From a virus, in the IMG/VR virus record IMGVR_UViG_3300043427_000834, positions 1-21,273 of that record: a stretch of 21,273 nucleotides of DNA; one strand, 5' to 3'. The stretch's first letter is position 1, and every line of letters starts with the position of its first letter. Positions 1 to 8,332 of this stretch are shown here, one piece after another. The notes beneath the pieces are model-generated. The model did not search any database. It saw only the letters and a list, made by a program, of their open reading frames with translations, and was not told the origin of the DNA. A program made the position numbers and the translations under genes.

Positions 1-2129
1 GTGATCGTGGTCGTGCCGGCGGTGGCGGCCGGCTGCACTGTGATGGTGCCGCTGGTCGCGCCTGGCAGCGCCACCGAGCTGATGCCCGTCAGTGCTTGGT
101 TGGCCGATGCTCGGTTCAGCGCCACCGAGGTGGTGCCAACGAACAGGTTGCTGTTGCCCAGCACGCCGGTGGGCACGGTGCCGCTGAGTTGACCGGCTGG
201 CAGGTTGGTCAGCGATGCGCCAGAGCCGCTGAAGGTCGTCGCGGTGATCGTGCCGGCAGAAAAATTGCCCGACCCATCGCGAGCAACGATCGCTAAAGCA
301 GTGTTGGCACTGTCGGCCGTGGTGGCCGAGTTCGCCACCTTGCCAGCGGTTGAAATAGTGGCCAGCTTGGTATCAACAATCGCAGCGCTGGCGTTGATGT
401 CGGCGTTGACAATCGCGCCGGAGAGCACCACGGTGCCCGTTGCATCCGGCAGGGTGATGGTCCGGTCTGCTGTTGGGTCCACTACGGCCAGCGTGGTTTC
501 GCTGGCGTTGGGCGTAATGCCTTCAAATGTCAGGCTTCCAGTAGCACCGATTTCAAGGTTGCCGGTGATGGTGCCGCCGCTATTGGCCAGCTTCTCGTCT
601 TCAAGCTCCTGCAACGCCGTTTGAACGTTAGTTGCTGCAATGTTCCCGTAAGGGGTAAAGCTGATGTTGCTGGCCAGCTGGCCAGCAATGCCGTTGGATA
701 CATCTACAAGCTCCCACGCATTGCCATTGGACACAATCATGTCCGGCGGCGCCAGCGCCACGGCCGGGGCTGGCGCCGTGCCGGTGCCGCTGTCAGAGAC
801 AACAAGGTAATAGCGCAAGTTGTTATTTGACGAAGCCGGCAGCGCAGAGCCAATAACCAAACCTGCAGCCGTGCCAGCGGCCGTAAGCGATTTGACCTGA
901 TTCAGTGCAGCGTTGTAGGTGCCGGCGTAAATCAATTCGCCAGCCGTGATGGTGATCGGCTGCCAAGCTGCGCCGTCGTATAAGTACAAATCGCCGTTCA
1001 AAGCGTCGAAAAAATACTGACCTTGAAAGTCAGGCGACGGGAACGTGACAACGCCAGCAGTCGATCCAGAGCCACCGAACTTGACGGTCGAGGCATTGGC
1101 CAGTTTGACGCCGGTGATCGTGTTGGTCCCAATCCTTCCAATGTCCAGCGTGCCGCTCGTCAGCTTGGTTGCTGGCAGGTCGGGAACATCCGTGTCCAGC
1201 AAGCTGCTGGTGCCGGTGATGTGACCTTGGGCGTCGTAACTGACCTTGCTGGACGTGCCGGGTGCGATGGCGTTGGAGTGATTCAGCACACCATCGACGG
1301 CTACGCCAAGTCCACTGCCGGGTCGCACGCCACCGATGGCGCCACCCGTCGCTACGGGCAGGTCTGCTGCGGTGATGTCGCGACCGGCGGTGATCAAACC
1401 CTTGTTGCTGTACTGCACCACTCGGTAGGTGGCGCTGTTGGCCGTGATGTCGTTGTCAATCTCAAGCGTGGCCCCGTCCATGCGGAGGCCTTCGCCGTTG
1501 ACGATCACGCCACCTTTGGCTGACGTGGTAGGTGTCGGGAGGTCGGTGCCGATAATGTTGCGATAACCGACGGCGCCGCCCGAGCTAGCTGGACCACCCA
1601 AAAACTGTCCAGCGGCGGCGGTGTTGTCGAGTGACGTAGCGATCGTCACCGCATCGTTGCTGGTGGTCACCGTGACATTGATGATGCCGGAACCGCTGCC
1701 GTTGACAACGTTGATTGATCCAGCAGCCTTGATTGACCGCCAGACGCTGCCATCCCAGCAATAGACCTTCAGGTCGTCGGTATCGAGCGCCAGTTGTCCG
1801 GTAAAGGCGCCTGTCGCAGGCAGCGTCGTGACCAGATCGACGGTGGATTCGTTGCCCAGCTTCGCGGCTGTGACGGCATCATCTGCCAGCTGCGTGGTGC
1901 CAACGGCGCCGTTCACCAGCGCCGTGCCGGCCACCTGCTGGGAGCCAAACAGGATCTTGGCGCCAGGGATCGTGGCGTCAGCAATCAGGGTGGTGGCGTT
2001 GCCGACCAGATCGGTTACGGTGATCTTCTTGGTTTCGCTTGCCGAGACATCGACAACCGGCAGAAGGTCGCCTGCGGACAGGTTGGAGCCGGCGAGAGCA
2101 GCGAGTTCACTAATCCTCAGATCTGCCAT
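1..2129 (-). CDS. Tail fibre / appendage protein, C-terminus beyond the window
   Basis: This frame is open from an ATG at 2129 to the window edge, giving 709 visible residues and no stop. The N-terminus MADLRISELAAL, followed by GDLLPVVDVSASETKKITV near residues 20-37, resembles a start I recall from cyanobacterial phage fibres; it probably anchors the fibre to the tail tip. Two short motifs with a tyrosine/tryptophan pattern, LKVYCWDGSVW (about 120-130) and LYLYDGAAW (about 381-389), are typical of phage appendage modules. Later parts (NVQTALQELEDEKL near 501, GGTITGNLEIG near 518, TFSGSGASLTNLPAGQLSGT near 632) are classic low-complexity, beta-rich fibre shaft. The start is 14 nt after the previous stop, with GAGG four bases before the ATG. 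Composition is dominated by Gly, Ala, Thr, Ser and Val. The receptor-binding tip is presumably in the missing C-terminus. The receptor cannot be inferred. Confidence 0.88.
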   Translation of the reverse strand, partial: MADLRISELAALAGSNLSAGDLLPVVDVSASETKKITVTDLVGNATTLIADATIPGAKILFGSQQVAGTALVNGAVGTTQLADDAVTAAKLGNESTVDLVTTLPATGAFTGQLALDTDDLKVYCWDGSVWRSIKAAGSINVVNGSGSGIINVTVTTSNDAVTIATSLDNTAAAGQFLGGPASSGGAVGYRNIIGTDLPTPTTSAKGGVIVNGEGLRMDGATLEIDNDITANSATYRVVQYSNKGLITAGRDITAADLPVATGGAIGGVRPGSGLGVAVDGVLNHSNAIAPGTSSKVSYDAQGHITGTSSLLDTDVPDLPATKLTSGTLDIGRIGTNTITGVKLANASTVKFGGSGSTAGVVTFPSPDFQGQYFFDALNGDLYLYDGAAWQPITITAGELIYAGTYNAALNQVKSLTAAGTAAGLVIGSALPASSNNNLRYYLVVSDSGTGTAPAPAVALAPPDMIVSNGNAWELVDVSNGIAGQLASNISFTPYGNIAATNVQTALQELEDEKLANSGGTITGNLEIGATGSLTFEGITPNASETTLAVVDPTADRTITLPDATGTVVLSGAIVNADINASAAIVDTKLATISTAGKVANSATTADSANTALAIVARDGSGNFSAGTITATTFSGSGASLTNLPAGQLSGTVPTGVLGNSNLFVGTTSVALNRASANQALTGISSVALPGATSGTITVQPAATAGTTTI

Positions 2130-2143
2130 GGCACCTCAGCGGT

Positions 2144-3037
2144 CTAGTTAGCCTCTTGAAGCAGGCTAGCAGTTACGTCCTGGTCCAGCCTGATTTCACC
2201 TTCGTCTTCCTGCAGGATCTTCTCCTGAGGCGTTGTCTGCGTCAGCAGCCGGATCGGCCCGGTAGTGACAAACTCAGCCGTCATCTCCACAATGGTGCCA
2301 GGGGCAAACTGCACCGCTGACGCCGTAAGCACACCGTCAATCTCGTACCAAATCTGATCGTCGCTGGCGGCCACCTCACCGCTGGGATTATAGGAATCCG
2401 TTTTGAGGTAGAGCCGAGCGGAAAACTCGGAGCCGACTTCGGTTCTAGTGGCCAGCTGCAGCAGGTAGTGCGGCGTTTCGTAGCCGCCGCCGCCGCAGCA
2501 GTCCTTGTAATCCCATTGGCACCCGATGCGCCCAGAGCCGGACAGCAAGCTGCTCCACTGGCTGCGAAACTGCTCAGACAGCCCGGTGATGTCAACTGTC
2601 TCGCGACTGGTGTTCAGCTCATAGCCCGTGATGGCACCCAAAATCCGCGGGATTGCGTTGGCGACCACGACGCGGATCGGGATGTCCGCAACGATCGTGT
2701 CCAAAGCAATAGCGCTTGCGGTCTCGCCGCTCAACGCATCGCCAAAGGTCGAGTACAGCCGAATCCCTCCCAGCTCATCGACATGCACGAACCATTTGCC
2801 ATTGGACTGCTTGGCCCCGCTGCTCCATCCGGTTTCATCAACAAACTCCAACACCGCGCCATTGGTGCTGGTGATCTCGATTTGGTCGCCGGTGATCAGA
2901 AAACCCGTCTCAAAGTCGAAGCTGAACCGCTTGCGAGAAACGTTCACGTCAGAGGCGTTGACCACTGACTCCTTGGCGCCTTCAGTGGATTTCCGCTGAA
3001 GGGCAACCTGTCCAAAAGTGCCGAGATAGACCGCCAT
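2144..3037 (-). CDS. Tail-tip-associated protein, possibly tail-tube-like (297 aa)
   Basis: This is a conserved-looking phage tail protein of unproven function. Residues about 37-115 form a beta-rich half (FSFDFETGFLITGDQIEIT, then KWFVHVDELGGIRLY). The second half holds GYELNTSRETVDITGLSEQF (139-158) and LLSGSGRIGCQW (164-175), which echo the T/S-E-x-V-D-x-T-x-L ... SGSG pattern of tail-tube folds. All three cysteines are clustered (C173, C180, C181), with a histidine at 190. The ATG overlaps the previous stop by one base (TGATG), which indicates translational coupling. Its place between two tail genes and a fibre suggests a tail-tip or fibre-adaptor role. I recall similar proteins in cyanobacterial phages and prophages but cannot name a family. 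The structural role is fairly safe; the tube-like fold is inference. Confidence 0.72.
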   Translation of the reverse strand: MAVYLGTFGQVALQRKSTEGAKESVVNASDVNVSRKRFSFDFETGFLITGDQIEITSTNGAVLEFVDETGWSSGAKQSNGKWFVHVDELGGIRLYSTFGDALSGETASAIALDTIVADIPIRVVVANAIPRILGAITGYELNTSRETVDITGLSEQFRSQWSSLLSGSGRIGCQWDYKDCCGGGGYETPHYLLQLATRTEVGSEFSARLYLKTDSYNPSGEVAASDDQIWYEIDGVLTASAVQFAPGTIVEMTAEFVTTGPIRLLTQTTPQEKILQEDEGEIRLDQDVTASLLQEAN

Positions 3038-3468
3038 CAGACCGTCGCCGTTGTTAGGGCTCCAGTTGCCTGGAAGCCGATCTGTGCCGAAATCACCTCG
3101 CCGACTGCTGCCCCGAATGTCGCGCTGGTGATGTACGCCGTAAGGGTCACGTCGCTGCTGGTGTTGCCGTCCAATAAGCGCAGGGTGAGCGTCACCGCGT
3201 CACTGGTGGTTACGCCCGCCGTGCCAGTGCGCACCAGCTTGCGAAGCAACGTACTGGCGTCGTTGGTGCCGTCCGTGTCCTTGTAATAGATCAGACTGGC
3301 GGAGCCGTTAAAGCTTTGGATGCCGGGCGTGAAGCTGCGCACCGCTTCGCCGAGGCTGGTCGTCTCAAGCAGCTCAAGGTCAGCCTGCAGCGACCAGCTG
3401 GTCACCTTCACCAGCACATCACTGCCGAGGAGCAGCTGGCCGTCGCGTCCTGTGTAAGCCTTAGCCAT
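3037..3468 (-). CDS. Tail-tube-like protein (143 aa)
   Basis: The protein opens AKAYTGRDGQLLLGSDVLVK, then WSLQADLELLETTSLGEAVR and GIQSFNGSASLIYYKDTDG. The order beta-strand, ELLETTSLG, then SFNGSASLIYY is what tail tube proteins of siphophages show (strand-rich, a T-x-L-G turn, then a small strand rich in Ser and Tyr). It is not the main tube protein, which lies nearer the tail genes at 11914-13077. A copy placed after the tip protein J may form a short collar or ring at the tail tip or bind the fibre. The start is very well supported: AAGGAGG sits eight bases before the ATG. The stop overlaps the next ATG by one base. No signal peptide, membrane segment or cysteine is present. The tube-like assignment is by pattern only. 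Confidence 0.72.
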   Translation of the reverse strand: MAKAYTGRDGQLLLGSDVLVKVTSWSLQADLELLETTSLGEAVRSFTPGIQSFNGSASLIYYKDTDGTNDASTLLRKLVRTGTAGVTTSDAVTLTLRLLDGNTSSDVTLTAYITSATFGAAVGEVISAQIGFQATGALTTATV

Positions 3469-3491
3469 GTGTCAGCCCTCCTTCAGGCAGT

Positions 3492-3866
3492 CTAGAGAAC
3501 ACCAACCAGCTTCACCGCAACGCTGCTTATGCCGGGCCGAACGTTGGTCACGCTTGGCGGACCCTCGTAACGCCAACCATTGCCGGTCGGCACGTCGATC
3601 GCGTCACTGTTGCCGGCCCAACCCGCACGGATTATCGAAGGCAGCGTAAAGGTCAGGTATGTGCCCTTGGTTTCGTCGTAGTGATCGAGGAACTGCTCAG
3701 CTTGGGCGTCGGTAATGTTGTCAAAATTCAACGTCAGCGTCATTCCGGTGCGGCGACTGCCGTACAGGATGCGAGCCTCAACGCCTGACTGCGCCTTATA
3801 GGTGCGCACGGGATAGTTGCCGCCGTCGTAAGCGCGAGAGGTGGGTTGCAGGCTTGGGAACGGCAT
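3492..3866 (-). CDS. Minor tail protein, lambda gpM-like (124 aa)
   Basis: The sequence MPFPSLQPTSRAYDGGNYPV, then GVEARILYGSRRTGMTLTL, FDNITDAQAEQFLDHYDETK and GTYLTFTLP follows the layout of lambda gpM and related minor tail proteins (PF05939-like): a short N-terminal strand, G-x-E-x-R-x-x-x-G, a long strand, an acidic helix that ends in a turn, and an aromatic final strand. Such proteins form the distal ring between the tail tube and the tip hub. In lambda the gene lies before L, K and J; here it follows J. The ATG lies three bases after J's stop, with GAGGG seven bases upstream inside the end of J. The length matches gpM (about 110 aa). Family membership is inferred from pattern, with no alignment behind it. 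Confidence 0.72.
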   Translation of the reverse strand: MPFPSLQPTSRAYDGGNYPVRTYKAQSGVEARILYGSRRTGMTLTLNFDNITDAQAEQFLDHYDETKGTYLTFTLPSIIRAGWAGNSDAIDVPTGNGWRYEGPPSVTNVRPGISSVAVKLVGVL

Positions 3867-3869
3867 CGG

Positions 3870-6800
3870 TTAGCCCTCGGTCAGGAAGCTGCCACCTGAC
3901 ACTAGATCCAGCGCGATCAGGCTGCTGTCCGCAGTGGTGCAGGGGAACTCGGTGGCGGCAATCTCAACCATCCCTTCTTCGTTGAGCGTCAGTTGCTCAA
4001 TCATATAGACGTTGTTTGAGGTCGAGACGTTGCTGATCGTAAACAGCGCGTTCCAAAGGTCGGATTCGATTGCTTTGCCGCCAGCCACGGTCAGCGTCGC
4101 AGTTCGAGTTTCAACGTCGGTTTGACGCCAATAAGTGATCGTGTAGTTGCCATCGGCCAGCTCGGTTGCGGAGGTAATGACACCACTTGCATCAATCACG
4201 CCATTGTTGGCCGCCGAATAGGGGCTGGCTTGAGTCGCCACCTTGATGTAGTCGCCAGGCGCGAGGTTGAGGCCGTAAGGCGTCGTCTGGAACCTGACGC
4301 TGTGGGTGACACGCCGGCGGATTGATAGGAAATACTTGGCGACCAGCAGCGCGTGCTCGCGGCTGGTGCAATATTGCGTCATGTCGAAGTTCTCAATCGA
4401 GTGCTGGTTGGAGTTTGCTTCGGCCCAACGCACTACCAGCGTTTGCTCTTCAGGAAGCTGGTTACGCCGCTCTCGCCGGAAGCGCATCACCGCCTGAAAG
4501 TCTTTACGCTCCTCCGCCGCCAAATATTCAACACGGAAGCTGCCTTCAATGATGTTGCCTGAAGTGAACAGCTGCTTGATCTCCACAGGGTTGGTCGAAA
4601 TCGAGCCGCTGCTATTGGCAGGCACCGCCGGCACCAGGCTGAACTTGCCATCGGCGATGACGAAATTGCACAGGAAGAACGGCGCCGTGTCAGAGATGAA
4701 CTGCCGCAGGTTGGTGGGTTGATCAATGGCGCCATCAAAGAACAGCTTGTTCTGCTTCAAGAACTGCGCCGTGGCGGGGAAATCTTCGGTTTTGATCAGG
4801 CTTGGCGAAACCACTGCTCCTGCGCCTGCTACTTTATCTGTGAGCAGAAAATACACCAGATCTGTAAACTTGTTACTCGGGCCGATGAGGCCAGTGGCCC
4901 CCGGTTCAAACTTTTTGACTGAAATGCCATTTGCAAGCCAGACGCGCATCTGGTCGAGGCTGGTGAAGTTGCGCGAGGCCTTAAGCGATAATCCGCAGAG
5001 CGTCAGCTGCTCGTAGCGCGGAACGTCGTCGTTGGCGACCATTTCATTGACGTAAACAATCTCGTGCTCGGGCGAGCTTTCGTTCGATTTCTGCATGAGT
5101 GAGCCATACAGGCTGATGTCCGCTACTTGGCTGTGCTCCTCAAACGCACGTTCAGCCAAGTAGCCAGGCGGTAGAACCACGTTTTGAAGTGACATAACGC
5201 GCAGCCGGACGCCGACACTGCTGTCAGGTTGGTAAAACGGGTTAGATTGACTGGCGACGCGAGTGTGATCCATCGTTGCACCAACGGCCCACGTTCCGTA
5301 AGTAGCAAGCTGATCAACACTAAACGAAATTGACCAATTCTTAGTTTGAGTGGGGAAGTTTGTCAGCACTTCCGTTGTGGTGGCAATAACCCTACCACTG
5401 ACAATAATGCGGGCCGTGCCGCCGGTTGTGCTGGTGACGATAAAAGTGGTCGTTGCCGTGTAGCCAATGCTGTAATTCATTGCACTGCCCAGCAGTTCGT
5501 ACGCATAGGCAGAAGAGCGTCCAACTGGTTGGCCAGCTGAAGTCGAGGTGACATTCATGCGAAGGCCGCATGTTGTCAATCCGTAGGGCTGCGCTCGCGG
5601 ATTACCTGCGGTAACCGGAATGATGTAATCAAAGTTTTGCCCGGTGCTGAAACCTCCAGTGCTACTGACAACTTTTAAGCTTTGCAGGTTCCATCCAAGC
5701 TGGTTTGGAAAATATGGGTGGCTTGACGAAAATGTGACGTTTGCAATGCCAGTAAATTCGATCTCGACGTTTACTGTTGCGCTAAGCGAGACAACCCGCC
5801 TAACTGTCTTTGTCTGATTAAGTGTCGTTGCATTGCCGAACAGCTCCCAAAGTGTCGCAACGGCTCGACCTTCTAATACCGCATCCGGTAGCCACGCGAT
5901 AAAACTTACAGAAGCGGCTCTAGCGGTGGTGCCCTCTACGTCAGGAAAGTATTTCTCAATCGCCAGCGCAAGTGGAATGGACGATTGAGTCGAGCCGTCA
6001 TTGAACTCGGCATTTGTCAACATTTCAGCATTAAAACGCAGTCCTTTTACGGCAACATATTGACCCAGAGAATATAGATCAAATGTGCCGTAAGGAGTTG
6101 CATAGCTTCCCGCCAGCGAACTGCCCTGTTTGGCGTCGAGCCTCCAAAATACAGCATCGTCTAGATCATGGCGCGTGATGTCAGCGCCACTTTTGGGGAT
6201 CATCCGGAACTCATACTGCTGCTGATTTGGGTGTTTAATTCGGATAAAATTAAACTGATCCTGCGGGGTTTCGCCAGTAACGCAAAACTGCTCGCCAATC
6301 GGAACCCAAGCATATTCAGCGCCGTTGTTATCTGTGCCAGCTGGTCGTAGCCACATTGTCCAACAAGATGTGCGCTTCATGTAGAGCGTCATTGTGCCGC
6401 TCAGTATTGATACGCGCTTGCTTTCTGATTTGATTAGATCGCTTGGACTTGGCAGGGATGAAAAGTTGCATAGTCCGCTTACACGCTGCCAAACTTGGCT
6501 CTTGAGCCCAATTTCGGTTACGTCGCACGGCCTGGTATTGCGTACCACGCCAAACGAGACACGAGTCACAGGGTAGAAACCTGCGCCCGAGTTAAAACCA
6601 AGTCCATTGTTTGCGTTTGTCGTTCCGCCGTCATCGCTATAAACGCCACGGGTCAGCATTTGTTCGCTGATCAATCCAATTTGTCGTGCTGGACCGCTCG
6701 CTGGCACTTCAATGCACTTAAGGGTTATTTCCTGCCGCAAGTCTTGCTTCCAGATGGGGATTCGCCGAGCACTTACCAGCCACACGGTCCGACCAATCAT

Positions 6801-8018
6801 GACCGTTTCACCGATTTGCAGCATGTCATCAGCTGCTCGACGGTTTGATTCTGTTTCTGAGTTAATGTCATCAACTTGGACGTTCTTAAAATCAGGGCTT
6901 AAGTAGTAAAGATCTCGCCGCAAGGCGCCAGGCGCAATGGTGTAGACAGCAAAATCACCTACTGCGACCGATCTTGCTTCAGTGGGAGCAGTTGGTGTGT
7001 AGCCATTAAGCGTGGTAAGGCCCATGAATCGGCCATAGTTGCGACCAATTCCTTTTTGGCCAGCATTTCGGATTGAATTGCGGCCATCTTTAGTAGTGGC
7101 GTCAAATCCATAATCACCGGAAATCTTAATCCTGTCCGCCAGCAGCGCGGAGCCAGGATCGTCATCCTGATCTGGCAAGTTTGGGATGGCGATTGTGCGC
7201 CAGTTGACGCGATAATTTGTGCCATTGGGGATGGCAGAATACACGCCAAATTGGGTGTTTGCCGCTAAAGAGTACGCATTGCAAAATCCTGTATCAAGAA
7301 GAGCATTGCGAGTGGGACACAGAAAGATGTCATCGTTATTTTCTACGTCACCGGAGGAGCCACCCCCCCGCGTGCCATAAGTCAAATTCGAGGCCCTGAT
7401 TCTAAAAAAGCGGTTGCTGTTGCCTTTCCAGTAAAACGCAAAATCGTGCTGATAGATTGCGTCCAGTGCAGTATTGCCAAGAAAAATGCCGTTAAGATCC
7501 GGCCATCTAATGCCTTCATCCAGGCCTTGCTCGCCCACAATCAAAAGCAGCTTCACGGCTTGCTGCGAACCCAGAGAGAAGGCGCGTGACCACACCAAGC
7601 GAGGGGCGGCCAAGATTCCGCCGGTGGCGCCGGTGTACTGCCCAAAAATAATCGGGATTGGATCGCCGTAATTGGCCAGATCCGCCTGCGTGTCAAAACC
7701 GCTGGTGGAGCTGAAGCGTTCGGCGCCGGTGCGGTTAGCTAGCCGACGCTCTCTGGTCCGGCCGGGGTCTTTGGGCTTCGGTGTCAGCAGGTAGGACACC
7801 GCTGAGGTGGCCAACCCGACTGCAAGGCTGATCAGCACGGGAACAACGAAGCCGGCCTGGACCTCAGGAATGTGCTCGTAACCCGCCGGCCGCACACGGC
7901 TCCGCCACTCCGCTTCCTGCGCAAACCGGCGATACTCCTCCTCCGTGCAGCCGATCAGTTCAATGATCTGCCTCTCGAACGGAAGCAAAGGCAGTCTGTG
8001 AGTGCGGCCGGTAAACAC
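3870..8018 (-). CDS. Tail tip / host-specificity protein, lambda gpJ-like
   Basis: The central tip protein forms the hub that contacts the host and closes the tail tube. The N-terminal part has LPLLPFERQIIELIG and EEEYRRFAQEAEWRSRVRPA, then a hydrophobic segment GFVVPVLISLAVGLATSAVS (about residues 56-75), which resembles the I/J junction of lambda-type tails. NYGDPIPIIFGQ (near 117) is the classic start of the gpJ tip domain. The C-terminal third (EYLAAEERKDFQAVMRFRRE, then APGDYIKVATQ) matches the hub domain of putative phage tail proteins (PF13550-like). I prefer the GTG at 8018, which has AAAGGG seven bases upstream and gives 1382 aa. An ATG at 8069 would give 1399 aa but overlaps the upstream gene by 115 bp. 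The middle (about 5200-7450) is clearly less GC-rich than its flanks. No enzyme domain was recognised. Confidence 0.88.
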   Translation of the reverse strand: MFTGRTHRLPLLPFERQIIELIGCTEEEYRRFAQEAEWRSRVRPAGYEHIPEVQAGFVVPVLISLAVGLATSAVSYLLTPKPKDPGRTRERRLANRTGAERFSSTSGFDTQADLANYGDPIPIIFGQYTGATGGILAAPRLVWSRAFSLGSQQAVKLLLIVGEQGLDEGIRWPDLNGIFLGNTALDAIYQHDFAFYWKGNSNRFFRIRASNLTYGTRGGGSSGDVENNDDIFLCPTRNALLDTGFCNAYSLAANTQFGVYSAIPNGTNYRVNWRTIAIPNLPDQDDDPGSALLADRIKISGDYGFDATTKDGRNSIRNAGQKGIGRNYGRFMGLTTLNGYTPTAPTEARSVAVGDFAVYTIAPGALRRDLYYLSPDFKNVQVDDINSETESNRRAADDMLQIGETVMIGRTVWLVSARRIPIWKQDLRQEITLKCIEVPASGPARQIGLISEQMLTRGVYSDDGGTTNANNGLGFNSGAGFYPVTRVSFGVVRNTRPCDVTEIGLKSQVWQRVSGLCNFSSLPSPSDLIKSESKRVSILSGTMTLYMKRTSCWTMWLRPAGTDNNGAEYAWVPIGEQFCVTGETPQDQFNFIRIKHPNQQQYEFRMIPKSGADITRHDLDDAVFWRLDAKQGSSLAGSYATPYGTFDLYSLGQYVAVKGLRFNAEMLTNAEFNDGSTQSSIPLALAIEKYFPDVEGTTARAASVSFIAWLPDAVLEGRAVATLWELFGNATTLNQTKTVRRVVSLSATVNVEIEFTGIANVTFSSSHPYFPNQLGWNLQSLKVVSSTGGFSTGQNFDYIIPVTAGNPRAQPYGLTTCGLRMNVTSTSAGQPVGRSSAYAYELLGSAMNYSIGYTATTTFIVTSTTGGTARIIVSGRVIATTTEVLTNFPTQTKNWSISFSVDQLATYGTWAVGATMDHTRVASQSNPFYQPDSSVGVRLRVMSLQNVVLPPGYLAERAFEEHSQVADISLYGSLMQKSNESSPEHEIVYVNEMVANDDVPRYEQLTLCGLSLKASRNFTSLDQMRVWLANGISVKKFEPGATGLIGPSNKFTDLVYFLLTDKVAGAGAVVSPSLIKTEDFPATAQFLKQNKLFFDGAIDQPTNLRQFISDTAPFFLCNFVIADGKFSLVPAVPANSSGSISTNPVEIKQLFTSGNIIEGSFRVEYLAAEERKDFQAVMRFRRERRNQLPEEQTLVVRWAEANSNQHSIENFDMTQYCTSREHALLVAKYFLSIRRRVTHSVRFQTTPYGLNLAPGDYIKVATQASPYSAANNGVIDASGVITSATELADGNYTITYWRQTDVETRTATLTVAGGKAIESDLWNALFTISNVSTSNNVYMIEQLTLNEEGMVEIAATEFPCTTADSSLIALDLVSGGSFLTEG

Positions 8019-8332
8019 CAGTTCACCCTTTCGGTCTGACGGTTGATGTAGAGGATCCCGCGCTGCCATGTCACCGCAAATGCTTTGGTGTCCTGCCTGA
8101 GCAGCAGCACATCGCCATCATAGGCTGGTTGTTCCACCCGTTTACCCCACGCCAACAGATCGCGAGCGATTAGACGCCACGATGCGTCGTACCACTCCGG
8201 CCTGAACGCCGGCGTTGGAATCTGGCATCGCCGGAGCACCTCGTAAACCAGATGGATGCAGTCGATCTCACCGCCAGTGCCGTCAGCTCCTAGTCGATAA
8301 CGCAATCCAATCAGATCAACGCAATCGGACAT
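7955..8332 (-). CDS. NlpC/P60-like tail-tip protein, lambda gpK-like (125 aa)
   Basis: GLRYRLGADGTGGEIDCIHL contains the D-C-x-x-L signature of NlpC/P60 peptidases, with the nucleophile cysteine at residue 25. This family includes the C-terminal domain of lambda gpK, a tail-tip protein placed between L and I/J and thought to cut or bind peptidoglycan during injection. The gene order here (L-like, this gene, J-like) agrees. The usual second catalytic motif (H-V-x-x) is not present: the matching stretch reads AFAVTWQRGILYINR, with alanine where histidine is expected. An active peptidase is therefore uncertain. The start lies 17 bp inside the L-like gene, and the last 64 bp (or 115 bp) overlap the J gene. 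The domain seen in full gpK before the NlpC part is absent. Confidence 0.75.
   Translation of the reverse strand: MSDCVDLIGLRYRLGADGTGGEIDCIHLVYEVLRRCQIPTPAFRPEWYDASWRLIARDLLAWGKRVEQPAYDGDVLLLRQDTKAFAVTWQRGILYINRQTERVNWCLPAALTDCLCFRSRGRSLN
8016..8031 (-). promoter_or_regulatory. Ribosome-binding site and preferred GTG start of the J-like gene
   Basis: AAAGGG at 8031-8026 lies seven bases before the GTG at 8018-8016. The competing ATG at 8069 has only GGTG three bases upstream, and would lengthen the overlap with the NlpC-like gene from 64 to 115 bases. The conserved-looking part of the protein begins just after the GTG. This decides the start used here, but the ATG remains possible. Confidence 0.55.

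Noticed and set aside
1-2151. Several plus-strand open frames of 60-166 codons at the left end
   Set aside because: The minus strand holds one continuous 709-codon fibre frame with a good start; the plus frames are short, overlapping and without motifs.
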